The translations under genes and the position numbers were made by a program. 5,523 nucleotides of DNA, taken from contig JAQWZS010000027.1 in NCBI GenBank assembly GCA_029253325.1, forward strand, positions 1 through 5,523, read 5' to 3'. This stretch comes from Bacteroidia bacterium (GTDB taxonomy: Bacteria > Bacteroidota > Bacteroidia > NS11-12g > UBA9320). Below the pieces are notes generated by a model. The model did not search any database. It saw only the letters and a program-made list of their open reading frames with translations, and was not told the origin of the DNA. Positions 1-5,523 of the stretch are shown piece by piece (within the stretch, counting starts at the first letter, position 1; each line of letters begins with the position of its first letter).

Positions 1-1
1 G

Positions 2-739
2 GCTAGAATTAAAGATCACGGCAAATTAAGTAGCAAGATGCATACTGCCATGCACGAGGTTATTGGTCATGCTTCGGGTAAAATTAATGATGGCATTGGC
101 ACACCAAAAGAAACACTAAAAAATTACAGCAATACATTAGAGGAAGCTCGAGCAGATTTAGTGGCTTTATATTATATCTACGATCAAAAATTAGTAGACT
201 TGGGATTGATGCCTAGCATAGATGTTGGAATGGCTGAGTATGACAGTTATATCGCTAACGGTATGATGCTGCAATTGAGAAGATTAGAAGAGGGTGAGAA
301 TATAGAAGAAGACCACATGAGAAACCGTCAGTTAAATGCATCTTGGGCATATGAAAAAGGACTTGATGATCAAGTAATAGAAAAGAAAATTATAGATAAC
401 AAAACCTATTTTGTAGTTAATGACTATGCTAAACTTCGTAAAATATTTGGTGATCTTTTAAGAGAAATTCAACGTATAAAGTCTGAGGGTGATTATGAGG
501 CTGCTGAGGCTTTAGTAGAAGGGTATGGAGTTAAAGTAGATCCTGCTATTCATAAAGAGGTTAAATCGAGATATGAAAGTTTAAATCTAGCTCCATATAG
601 TGGATTTGTTCAGCCGAAATTAGAACCGCAATTTGATGATGAAGGTAACTTCATAGATCTCCGTGTGAGTAAGGAAGGGTATGTAGAACAAATGCTAAGA
701 TTTGGGAAAGAATATGCTTTTGTAAAGCTAGGTGAATGA
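2..739 (+). CDS. Dipeptidyl peptidase III (peptidase family M49), C-terminal part
   Basis: This is a 3' fragment: the frame is open to the left edge and about 245 residues are visible. M49 enzymes are zinc exopeptidases that release dipeptides from the N-terminus of short peptides. Near the start of the visible part lies the zinc motif HEVIGH (visible residues 18-23), which supplies two histidine ligands and the catalytic glutamate. About 30 residues on is EEARAD (47-52), whose second glutamate is the expected third ligand. Together these two motifs define M49. The short spacing and the roughly 220 residues after HEVIGH fit bacterial forms of about 675 residues, so some 430 N-terminal residues should lie outside the window. 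An export signal therefore cannot be judged. The methionine at base 38 is internal and is not the start. Downstream genes follow closely on the same strand. No damage is seen in the visible part. Confidence 0.93.
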   Translation, partial: ARIKDHGKLSSKMHTAMHEVIGHASGKINDGIGTPKETLKNYSNTLEEARADLVALYYIYDQKLVDLGLMPSIDVGMAEYDSYIANGMMLQLRRLEEGENIEEDHMRNRQLNASWAYEKGLDDQVIEKKIIDNKTYFVVNDYAKLRKIFGDLLREIQRIKSEGDYEAAEALVEGYGVKVDPAIHKEVKSRYESLNLAPYSGFVQPKLEPQFDDEGNFIDLRVSKEGYVEQMLRFGKEYAFVKLGE

Positions 740-757
740 TTTTATTGGTAAAATTTC

Positions 758-898
758 ATGAAAAATAAGGTCGTAAAATTATTGATTCTTTTTCTATTTG
801 TGACGTTTTTCATAGGTTCTGCCGTTTGGATGTACAAAAAATATGTAATCCCAAATAGTCCCTATCATACTGAACTCAAATTAAGAGGTTCCCAATGA
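758..898 (+). CDS. Small single-span membrane protein, 46 residues, unknown function
   Basis: I do not recognise this gene. It has 46 codons, starts with ATG 18 bases after the peptidase stop, and ends in TGA within the ATGA that also contains the ung start (4-base overlap). An in-frame TAA at 749-751 excludes a longer form. The product begins MKNK, then has a hydrophobic stretch at residues 5-26 (VKLLILFLFVTFFIGSAVWMY) that should cross the inner membrane once. A KK pair follows, then a polar tail of about 18 residues (from VIPNSPYH to the end, LRGSQ). There is no lipobox cysteine, so a membrane anchor is more likely than a lipoprotein signal. No clear ribosome site precedes the ATG. The fit between the two neighbouring genes and the protein-like hydrophobic pattern support a real gene. 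Translational coupling to ung is an inference, and no function can be assigned. Confidence 0.68.
   Translation: MKNKVVKLLILFLFVTFFIGSAVWMYKKYVIPNSPYHTELKLRGSQ
883..888 (+). promoter_or_regulatory. Shine-Dalgarno site of ung
   Basis: AAGAGG lies 6 bases before the ATG at 895 and inside the last codons of the small upstream gene. It is the clearest ribosome site in the window and supports the 895 start over internal methionines. Most other starts here lack an obvious site. Confidence 0.55.
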
Positions 899-1566
899 AA
901 GATTTATTTCCATCTTCATGGAAGATGATATTGTTGGAAGATATTTTAAGCCCTAATTTTTTAAAAATTCAACAATTCTTAAAGCAACAAAATAAGTTAG
1001 GATTAACAATATATCCTCCAGAAAAAGATGTTTTCCATGCTTTCAAGGTTACTTCACTTAAACAAATAAAAGTGGTCATTATTGGCCAAGACCCCTATCA
1101 TGGATTAGGTCAAGCTCATGGTTTATGTTTTTCCGTAAAAAAAGGAGCTAAAATACCGCCTTCCTTGAAAAATATTTTTAGGGAATTAAATGAAGATATT
1201 GGGTGTGAAATACCCAATCATGGCGAACTGACCAGTTGGGCAGAGCAAGGAGTTTTTTTATTAAATTCTATCTTGACAGTGGAGGAAAAGAAACCGTCAA
1301 GTCATCAAGGTATTGGTTGGGAAATCTTTACAAATAAGGTTATTCAAACCATTTCAGAACATCAAGAAAAAGTTGTTTTTCTACTTTGGGGAAACTATGC
1401 TCGAAAAAAGAAGGATTTAATTGATGAAAGTAAGCATCTTATTATTGAATCTGCCCATCCAGCAGCTGAGATTTATGCTGGGGGAAAAGCTGGTTTTTAT
1501 GGGAGCAAGCCTTTTTCAAGAGCTAATCAATTTTTGCCCTCACCAATAAATTGGTGTTTAACTTGA
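895..1566 (+). CDS. ung: Uracil-DNA glycosylase (family 1)
   Basis: The enzyme cuts the N-glycosidic bond of uracil in DNA, starting base-excision repair of deaminated cytosine and misincorporated dUMP. It acts in the cytoplasm. The 223-residue length is normal for the family. Motif A, GQDPYH (64-69), holds the catalytic aspartate D66 and is followed by HGLCFS with the uracil-stacking F79. LLN (122-124) supplies the uracil-reading asparagine N124, and H188 is the second catalytic residue. The usual HPSP with its DNA-intercalating leucine loop is replaced here by HPAAEIYAGGKAGFYG (188-203), about three residues longer than the E. coli loop; the GSKPFSRAN segment after it is normal. The start is fixed by an ATGA overlap with the small membrane-protein gene and by an AAGAGG site. 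It is probably co-transcribed with the two genes upstream and converges on lipB 20 bases away. Confidence 0.97.
   Translation: MKDLFPSSWKMILLEDILSPNFLKIQQFLKQQNKLGLTIYPPEKDVFHAFKVTSLKQIKVVIIGQDPYHGLGQAHGLCFSVKKGAKIPPSLKNIFRELNEDIGCEIPNHGELTSWAEQGVFLLNSILTVEEKKPSSHQGIGWEIFTNKVIQTISEHQEKVVFLLWGNYARKKKDLIDESKHLIIESAHPAAEIYAGGKAGFYGSKPFSRANQFLPSPINWCLT
908..927 (+). repeat. Two overlapping inverted repeats just inside ung
   Basis: Codons about 5 to 11 of ung contain two competing palindromes. CATCTTC-ATG-GAAGATG (911-927) has a perfect 7-bp stem with a 3-base loop. TTCCAT-CTTC-ATGGAA (908-923) has a perfect 6-bp stem with a 4-base loop. They share bases and cannot both form in one RNA. Whether they matter is unknown; the segment also encodes ordinary protein (PSSWKM). 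Confidence 0.5.
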
Positions 1567-1586
1567 ATAAATTTTTGAATTGTTAT

Positions 1587-2237
1587 TTACTCCTTAATTG
1601 ATTCCCAAGATTTTAGGAATATTTCTATGAATTTATCAGAAAATTCATTCAGGGTACATTGAATGTCTTCTTGACTAATGGATGTCACTTGTTTGTCCGT
1701 TATTCCGCAGGGATTGATGTAATTAAAATAGTCAAGATTTGTATTAATATTTAATGCAAACCCGTGCATACTAACACCTTGTTTGATACGAATTCCAATT
1801 GCTCCAATTTTTCTGGGAGTTTGTGGTTTATCTCCTACCCATATTCCTGTTAGATGCCTTATTTGATATGCATCAATATTGAAATGTTTGAGTGTGCTTA
1901 TGATAGATTCTTCAAGTATTTCTACATATTTTTTAACACCAATACCCCATTTTCTTAAATTGATAATGGGATAGCAAACTAACTGGCCTGGACCATGGTA
2001 TGTAATATCACCTCCTCTATCAATTTGATGGGTTGTTGCATTAATTTTCGTTAAAAGATTTTCATCAACTAGTAGGTTATTTTTATTGGCACTTTTTCCA
2101 AAGGTGAATACGTGGGGATGCTCACACATGATAATACTATCTGAAGCCCCATTTAAAACATCTTGATGAGTTTGCTCTTGAATATTTAACGCATTGGCAT
2201 AATTTATAAGACCGATATATTTTATACTAGTTGACAT
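1587..2237 (-). CDS. lipB: Lipoyl(octanoyl) transferase
   Basis: LipB moves the octanoyl group from acyl carrier protein to the lipoyl domains of 2-oxoacid dehydrogenases or to glycine-cleavage protein H. This is the first step of endogenous lipoate synthesis, before LipA adds sulfur. The 216-residue protein shows the family signature RGGDITYHGPGQ (74-85), then KIGAIG (143-148) with the expected catalytic lysine K143, HGFALN (158-163), and PCGITDKQVTS (176-186) with the acyl-carrying cysteine C177. Both catalytic residues are present, which separates it from the related biotin and lipoate ligases. The ATG lies inside the 3' end of lnt, an 11-base overlap, with a weak purine-rich AAGAAGAG before it. 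It is the last gene of the rsmI-lnt-lipB set. lipA is not in the window. Confidence 0.96.
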   Translation of the reverse strand: MSTSIKYIGLINYANALNIQEQTHQDVLNGASDSIIMCEHPHVFTFGKSANKNNLLVDENLLTKINATTHQIDRGGDITYHGPGQLVCYPIINLRKWGIGVKKYVEILEESIISTLKHFNIDAYQIRHLTGIWVGDKPQTPRKIGAIGIRIKQGVSMHGFALNINTNLDYFNYINPCGITDKQVTSISQEDIQCTLNEFSDKFIEIFLKSWESIKE

Positions 2238-3804
2238 TTTTACTCTTCTTTTTTACAATCATACCAAGTATAAAAAAAACACCAATAAAGCTGGCAAATC
2301 TGCCTATATAATCACCATATTGTGAATAGAATGTCATGTTATTAAATGAATGAACTTTCACGTCGATGACTTCTTTTTTCCACCATTGAGTTTTCTGATA
2401 GATATTACCTAGTTTGTCAATTCTGCAAGTAATGCCAGTGTTTGCACTTCTTAATACTTCTCTTCTATTTTCTATTGCTCTCAAAGAGGCATAATGCATA
2501 TGCTGTTTGTATCCGTCGGTATCTCTCCACCATCCGTCATTGGTTATGACTAATAAAATCTCTGCTCCTTTTCGACAAAATTCAGCAACATGACCAGGGA
2601 ATACACTCTCATAGCAGATTAATGGTGCAAGGTTTGGTTTATTGCCAGCATCAAAAACTTTTGGTTCTTTATCCGATCCAAGGCTACCAGATATTCCACC
2701 TAAATCTACAGCCAAAAAATTAAGAAACTTAAATAATTTAGGATATGGCATGATTTCAGCACCAGGCACAAGTTTCCCTTTATGATAGAAGTCAATATTA
2801 CCCTCTTTGTCAATTTCAAGTGCGGTATTGTAACTATCATAAAAATCACCATTCTCAGTTTCTCGTGCGGTTTGTGATAGTGGTTCTCCTTTTTTGAAAA
2901 ACTTATAGGTTGAAATACCAGAAATGATATGAATTTGTGGATGGTCTTGTACAAATTTTTTAAGAATTTGAATACTTTCAAAACCATCAGGGTAGTTCTC
3001 ATCAACATATTCCACTATAGCTGTTTCAGGTAAGATGATGTAATCTGTGCTATCATTTATTAGTGGTTCAACCAACCTTAGCATTTGAGTCAAGTTAAGA
3101 ATCTCTTTATCTTTTTCAAATTTTAAGTAAGGATCAATATTAGGTTGAACTAATAAGGCTGAAGATGTACTATTATTCGACGAGGTATAATCCGTTTGAT
3201 TGTATATGTAAAAAGGGATGGATAAGAGTGCAGGAATAATGATAAATCCAATGGGCTTCCACCAGGCTTTAATGTCTGACTTTCGGACAGTTATGTAGGT
3301 TATGACGTTGGTTGTTAAAATCCATAGACTTCCGCCAAGTGCACCAGTTATTTCATACCACTGAATAACTTCATTATGTTTCGCAAAAATATTGCCCAGT
3401 GTAAACCAAGGCCATGTGATTTGCCAATTGAGGTGAAGGTATTCAAACGACAACCAAAGCGAAACAAAAATCAATAGGGCTTTTTTATCATTAACTATTC
3501 TACGTGCTTTTCTATAACCTAGCCAGGGTAAATACATAAGCCATGAATTTGCAAGTAGCATAAAAATACTCGAATAAAACTCGGCATAACCCACCCACCA
3601 GGATATTACGATGTTCCATATCAATAGTGATAAATAGATTAACCAACTGCTTCCTCGTGTATTTCTGGTTTTATCTTCAAGTAGGAATAAGGGTACAAAA
3701 GCAAAAAAGCCTAGGAAAAATAAATCACGAGGAGGCCAAGCTAACCAAAATAACAAAGCCGGAGAAAGAACATATAAAAGTATTTTGAATTTATTTTTTG
3801 TCAT
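2227..3804 (-). CDS. lnt: Apolipoprotein N-acyltransferase
   Basis: Lnt is an inner-membrane enzyme that adds the third acyl chain, from a phospholipid, to the N-terminal cysteine of lipoproteins already processed by Lgt and LspA. The N-terminal half is strongly hydrophobic, with about seven likely spans between residues 5 and 202. A periplasmic nitrilase-like domain and a final span near 503-520 follow. The catalytic triad is visible: E260 in LPETA, K342 in HKGKLVPGAE (with the conserved E350) and C397 in LICYESVFP. The LVPGAE form differs from the LVPFGE of E. coli, as I recall for Bacteroidota. I chose the ATG at 3804 (MTKNKF, 525 residues), which overlaps the rsmI stop by 14 bases. An in-frame TTG at 3813 would add three residues and is less likely. 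Neither start has a clear ribosome site, so coupling to rsmI translation is plausible. Confidence 0.95.
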   Translation of the reverse strand: MTKNKFKILLYVLSPALLFWLAWPPRDLFFLGFFAFVPLFLLEDKTRNTRGSSWLIYLSLLIWNIVISWWVGYAEFYSSIFMLLANSWLMYLPWLGYRKARRIVNDKKALLIFVSLWLSFEYLHLNWQITWPWFTLGNIFAKHNEVIQWYEITGALGGSLWILTTNVITYITVRKSDIKAWWKPIGFIIIPALLSIPFYIYNQTDYTSSNNSTSSALLVQPNIDPYLKFEKDKEILNLTQMLRLVEPLINDSTDYIILPETAIVEYVDENYPDGFESIQILKKFVQDHPQIHIISGISTYKFFKKGEPLSQTARETENGDFYDSYNTALEIDKEGNIDFYHKGKLVPGAEIMPYPKLFKFLNFLAVDLGGISGSLGSDKEPKVFDAGNKPNLAPLICYESVFPGHVAEFCRKGAEILLVITNDGWWRDTDGYKQHMHYASLRAIENRREVLRSANTGITCRIDKLGNIYQKTQWWKKEVIDVKVHSFNNMTFYSQYGDYIGRFASFIGVFFILGMIVKKKSKNVN

Positions 3805-4471
3805 ACCCAGCAATCATTAGTACAAATTCTCCTTTTGGTTCGTGGTTTTTGAAATGTTCCAAAAGTTGAATAGGGTTTCCACGAATATATTCTTCAAATT
3901 TTTTAGTTAGTTCACGGCCAATAACTAAAGAACGATCTGGACCAAGTAGGTCATGAATCATTTGAAGTGTTTTTATAATTCGGTGCGGGCTTTCATAAAA
4001 AATAGTGGTTCGTTTTTCTTCAAGAAGATTCAAGATTTTAGTTTGTTTGCCTTTTTTGTGGGGCAAAAAACCTTCATAAACAAATGAATCACAAGGTAAA
4101 CCAGAACCAACTACTCCAACGATAGCAGCTACTGCACCAGGCAGAGTAACAACTTCAATATTTTCGTGGATAGATTCTCTTATTAGTAAGAACCCAGGAT
4201 CAGATATTCCAGGCATTCCTGCATCGGAGCATACCGCAAAAGACTCACCATTCAGTAGCTTTTCAATAATCCCTTTTGAAATTTTGTGTTCATTGTGTTG
4301 GTGATAGGGAATGAGTTTTTGATTAATATTATAGTGATCTAAAAGTTTTTTAGTTTGTCGAGTATCTTCAGCTAAAATGGCATCAACAGACTTAAGTACT
4401 TCTATTGCTCGATAGGTAATGTCTGCCAAATTACCAATGGGCGTTGGCACTATATATAATTTCCCCTTCAA
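3791..4471 (-). CDS. rsmI: 16S rRNA (cytidine-1402 2'-O)-methyltransferase
   Basis: RsmI uses S-adenosylmethionine to methylate the ribose of C1402 in the decoding centre of 16S rRNA. It belongs to the tetrapyrrole-methylase fold. Signatures in order are VPTPIGNLADIT (8-19), AEDTRQTKKLL (34-44), SDAGMPGISDPG (82-93, the SAM-binding loop), LPGAVAA (110-116), FYESPHRI (158-165) and GRELTKKFEE (185-194). At 226 residues it lacks the extra C-terminal region of the 286-residue E. coli protein; shorter forms are usual in this phylum. The start is a TTG. No ATG occurs in frame before the VPTPIGN motif, an in-frame TAA lies eight codons upstream, and MKGKLYIVPTP is the expected N-terminus. No Shine-Dalgarno site is visible. 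It heads the minus-strand set and overlaps lnt. Confidence 0.95.
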   Translation of the reverse strand: MKGKLYIVPTPIGNLADITYRAIEVLKSVDAILAEDTRQTKKLLDHYNINQKLIPYHQHNEHKISKGIIEKLLNGESFAVCSDAGMPGISDPGFLLIRESIHENIEVVTLPGAVAAIVGVVGSGLPCDSFVYEGFLPHKKGKQTKILNLLEEKRTTIFYESPHRIIKTLQMIHDLLGPDRSLVIGRELTKKFEEYIRGNPIQLLEHFKNHEPKGEFVLMIAGYDKK

Positions 4472-4582
4472 AATACTTTGCGAAAATAGGGGTTAAAGCT
4501 CACTAAAACGATAGTGATTATTTTCAGTATTTTTATGATGATTGATAGAATAATCCTGCATTTTTGTCGTCATATATTATAG
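4472..4582. promoter_or_regulatory. Divergent intergenic region between rsmI and the L,D-transpeptidase gene
   Basis: These 111 AT-rich bases must hold the start signals of both outward-reading genes unless promoters lie inside coding sequence. I cannot place a convincing promoter. On the minus strand TATTTTCG (4481-4488) matches the Bacteroidota -7 box TAnnTTTG except at one base, but it sits only about 10 bases from the rsmI start. On the plus strand TATATT (4573-4578) looks like a -10 box but is only 4 bases from the ATG at 4583. The inverted repeat at 4500-4517 is the most ordered element. Confidence 0.4.
4500..4517. repeat. Perfect inverted repeat in the divergent region, possible operator
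   Basis: TCACTA-AAACGA-TAGTGA has arms of 6 bp and a 6-base centre, 29 bases upstream of the rsmI start. Arms of this size and spacing fit a small dimeric-repressor operator or a weak hairpin in the leader RNA. No regulator gene is nearby, and no second copy was noticed in the window. Confidence 0.35.
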
Positions 4583-5341
4583 ATGACCAAGATTTTTTTC
4601 ATATTCACATTTTTTTTCATGCCATTAATCAATGTAGATTCTCCTAGTTTTAAAGATCAACAATTAACTTACGATCGTGTATTTCAAGCATACAAAGACA
4701 AAGCAGAAGATGCTTATGTTAAACTTAAGGAGGCAGGAATTGATCGACAAAATTTTGAGATATTTATTCGTGGTTTTAAATTTGAGGAGGACCTTGAGGT
4801 ATGGGCAAAAAATAAAGGGGATAATCGATACAAATTAGTGACCACTTACAAGTTTTGTCAAAATATCGGCCAGTTAGGGCCCAAAAGAAAAGAAGGTGAT
4901 AAACAAATACCTGAAGGGATTTATTCACTCAGTAAATTTAATCCAAACAGTGATTTTTTTCTTTCTTTACAGGTCGATTATCCCAATAAAAGTGATCAGA
5001 TTCTTTCAAATCGTTATGCTCCTGGGGGCTTAATATTTATCCATGGTGGTTGTGAGACCATAGGGTGCATTCCGATAACGGATAGTTTTATCAAAGAATT
5101 ATATATTTTATGTGTTGAGGCAAGAAATAATGGGCAGGAATCTATACCGATTCATCTTTTTCCAACTCGTTTAAATCAAGAAAATTTTCAACTATTATCG
5201 GACCAATACGATGATAAAAAGTTAATTAATTTCTGGAGTCAACTCAAAAAAGGGTACTCTTATTTTGAGAAGAATCGGAAAATTCCATGGGTAGTTGTTC
5301 AGCCTGATGGGGCATACCACTTTTTTGAAGAAAAAATCTAG
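4583..5341 (+). CDS. Exported YafK/DpaA-like L,D-transpeptidase (YkuD domain)
   Basis: The YkuD fold carries a cysteine that forms or cleaves bonds at L,D centres in peptidoglycan, such as 3-3 crosslinks or protein attachment. In E. coli the YafK/DpaA branch detaches Braun lipoprotein. The 252-residue product starts with a hydrophobic segment (MTKIFFIFTFFFMPLI) that should direct export; it has no lipobox cysteine. The domain runs from about residue 58 to 195. GPKRKEGDKQIPEGIY (99-114) is the usual substrate-side motif, and FIHGGCETIGCIPITD (152-167) holds H154 and the catalytic cysteine C162. The TIGC in place of the common SHGC fits the YafK branch. A second cysteine, C157, lies in the same loop. 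The last 60 residues form an extension (FW..LKKGY..FE...IPWVVV) of unknown role. No ribosome site is seen before the ATG. Its stop shares bases with the convergent gldB-like gene. Substrate and direction of reaction are unknown. Confidence 0.86.
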   Translation: MTKIFFIFTFFFMPLINVDSPSFKDQQLTYDRVFQAYKDKAEDAYVKLKEAGIDRQNFEIFIRGFKFEEDLEVWAKNKGDNRYKLVTTYKFCQNIGQLGPKRKEGDKQIPEGIYSLSKFNPNSDFFLSLQVDYPNKSDQILSNRYAPGGLIFIHGGCETIGCIPITDSFIKELYILCVEARNNGQESIPIHLFPTRLNQENFQLLSDQYDDKKLINFWSQLKKGYSYFEKNRKIPWVVVQPDGAYHFFEEKI

Positions 5342-5523
5342 GGTCTATATCCACTTTCATGGAATATATCCATGTGATTGCTATTGCTCAATAGTTGATG
5401 AATAGAAATTTTGGGGTGAATTTCCATGTAATTGCGAACAATTTGCCAACCAACCCATGCACCAGTTCTAGGGCTGCTTTCGTTGCCAAAAGGAGCCGTA
5501 AATGGTCCGTCATTGAAATATCT
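5338..5523 (-). CDS. gldB: GldB-like gliding motility lipoprotein, C-terminal fragment
   Basis: This frame is open to the right edge and gives the last 61 residues of a larger protein. It starts RYFNDGPFTAPFGNESSPRT, continues GAWVGWQIVRNYME, and ends FHESGYRP. The order F-N-x-G/A-P-F-T, G-N-E-S-S/P, R-T-G, W-x-G-W-Q-I-V-R, and a closing K/R-P is what I recall for the C-terminus of GldB, a Bacteroidota lipoprotein needed for gliding in Flavobacterium johnsoniae and also present in non-gliding relatives. The protein resembles predicted zinc-protease-like domains, but the region that would show a metal site is outside the window. The lipoprotein signal is also not visible. The stop TAG overlaps the stop of the convergent transpeptidase gene. 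If the lipoprotein reading is right, it would be a potential client of the Lnt encoded here, which is an inference only. Confidence 0.75.
   Translation of the reverse strand, partial: RYFNDGPFTAPFGNESSPRTGAWVGWQIVRNYMEIHPKISIHQLLSNSNHMDIFHESGYRP

Noticed and set aside
1567..1586. Possible bidirectional terminator between ung and lipB
   Set aside because: The 20 bases are AT-rich with only a loose AATAA/TTATT pairing that uses flanking codons; there is no GC stem, so a terminator cannot be supported.
2706..3008. A 100-codon open frame on the minus strand inside lnt
   Set aside because: It lies fully within the catalytic domain of lnt in another frame, has no recognisable motif, and its low-complexity composition is what a shifted AT-rich frame gives.
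3805..3813. TTG at 3813 as the lnt start, adding Met-Leu-Gly
   Set aside because: An ATG three codons later gives a normal Lnt N-terminus and still overlaps rsmI; no ribosome site favours the TTG.
4474..4480. TACTTTG on the plus strand as a Bacteroidota -7 box
   Set aside because: It has one base too few between TA and TTTG, is about 100 bases from the gene it would serve, and has no partner TTTG/TTG at the right distance.
5321..5336. TTTTTT-GAAG-AAAAAA as a terminator for the transpeptidase or gldB-like gene
   Set aside because: The stem is only A-T pairs and would be very unstable; kept only as part of the convergent-overlap observation.
5358..5374. CATGGA-ATATA-TCCATG as an intrinsic terminator
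   Set aside because: The 6-bp stem is not followed by a T run on either strand and lies in codons of the gldB-like gene.
1..5523. Mobile element, CRISPR array, defence or biosynthetic system
   Set aside because: No repeat array, transposase, integrase, toxin-antitoxin pair or foreign-looking composition is seen; the recognised genes are ordinary chromosomal ones in tight order.

Overview
This window is a gene-dense, AT-rich piece of bacterial chromosome. It most likely comes from a member of the Bacteroidota, in or near the Cytophagia or Flavobacteriia. Three things point there: a C-terminal fragment that looks like the gliding lipoprotein GldB at the right edge, a bacterial-type M49 dipeptidyl peptidase III at the left edge, and an Lnt carrying the LVPGAE variant of its lysine motif. 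Shine-Dalgarno sites are mostly weak or absent, which also fits. This placement is inferred from protein content; no marker gene confirms it.

Left block (1-1566, plus strand): the 3' part of a dipeptidyl peptidase III gene, then an unrecognised 46-codon gene for a single-span membrane protein (758-898), then ung (uracil-DNA glycosylase). The small gene shares an ATGA stop/start overlap with ung, so the three probably form one transcription unit.

Middle block (1587-4471, minus strand, read right to left): rsmI (16S rRNA ribose methyltransferase), lnt (apolipoprotein N-acyltransferase) and lipB (octanoyltransferase). Each gene overlaps the next by 11-14 bases, so they are probably co-transcribed and translationally coupled. 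Their products act in ribosome maturation, lipoprotein triacylation and lipoate synthesis. The last two both transfer acyl chains. ung and lipB converge with only 20 bases between their stops.

Right block (4472-5523): a 111-base divergent intergenic region holds a perfect 6-bp-arm inverted repeat. It separates rsmI from a plus-strand gene for an exported YafK/DpaA-like L,D-transpeptidase. That gene converges on the gldB-like fragment so tightly that both TAG stops share one CTAG.

I see no mobile element, CRISPR array, tRNA, rRNA or defence system. The genes are mostly housekeeping. The points worth a second look are the small membrane-protein gene, the altered DNA-binding loop of Ung, the L,D-transpeptidase of unknown substrate, the TTG start of rsmI, and some small inverted repeats.
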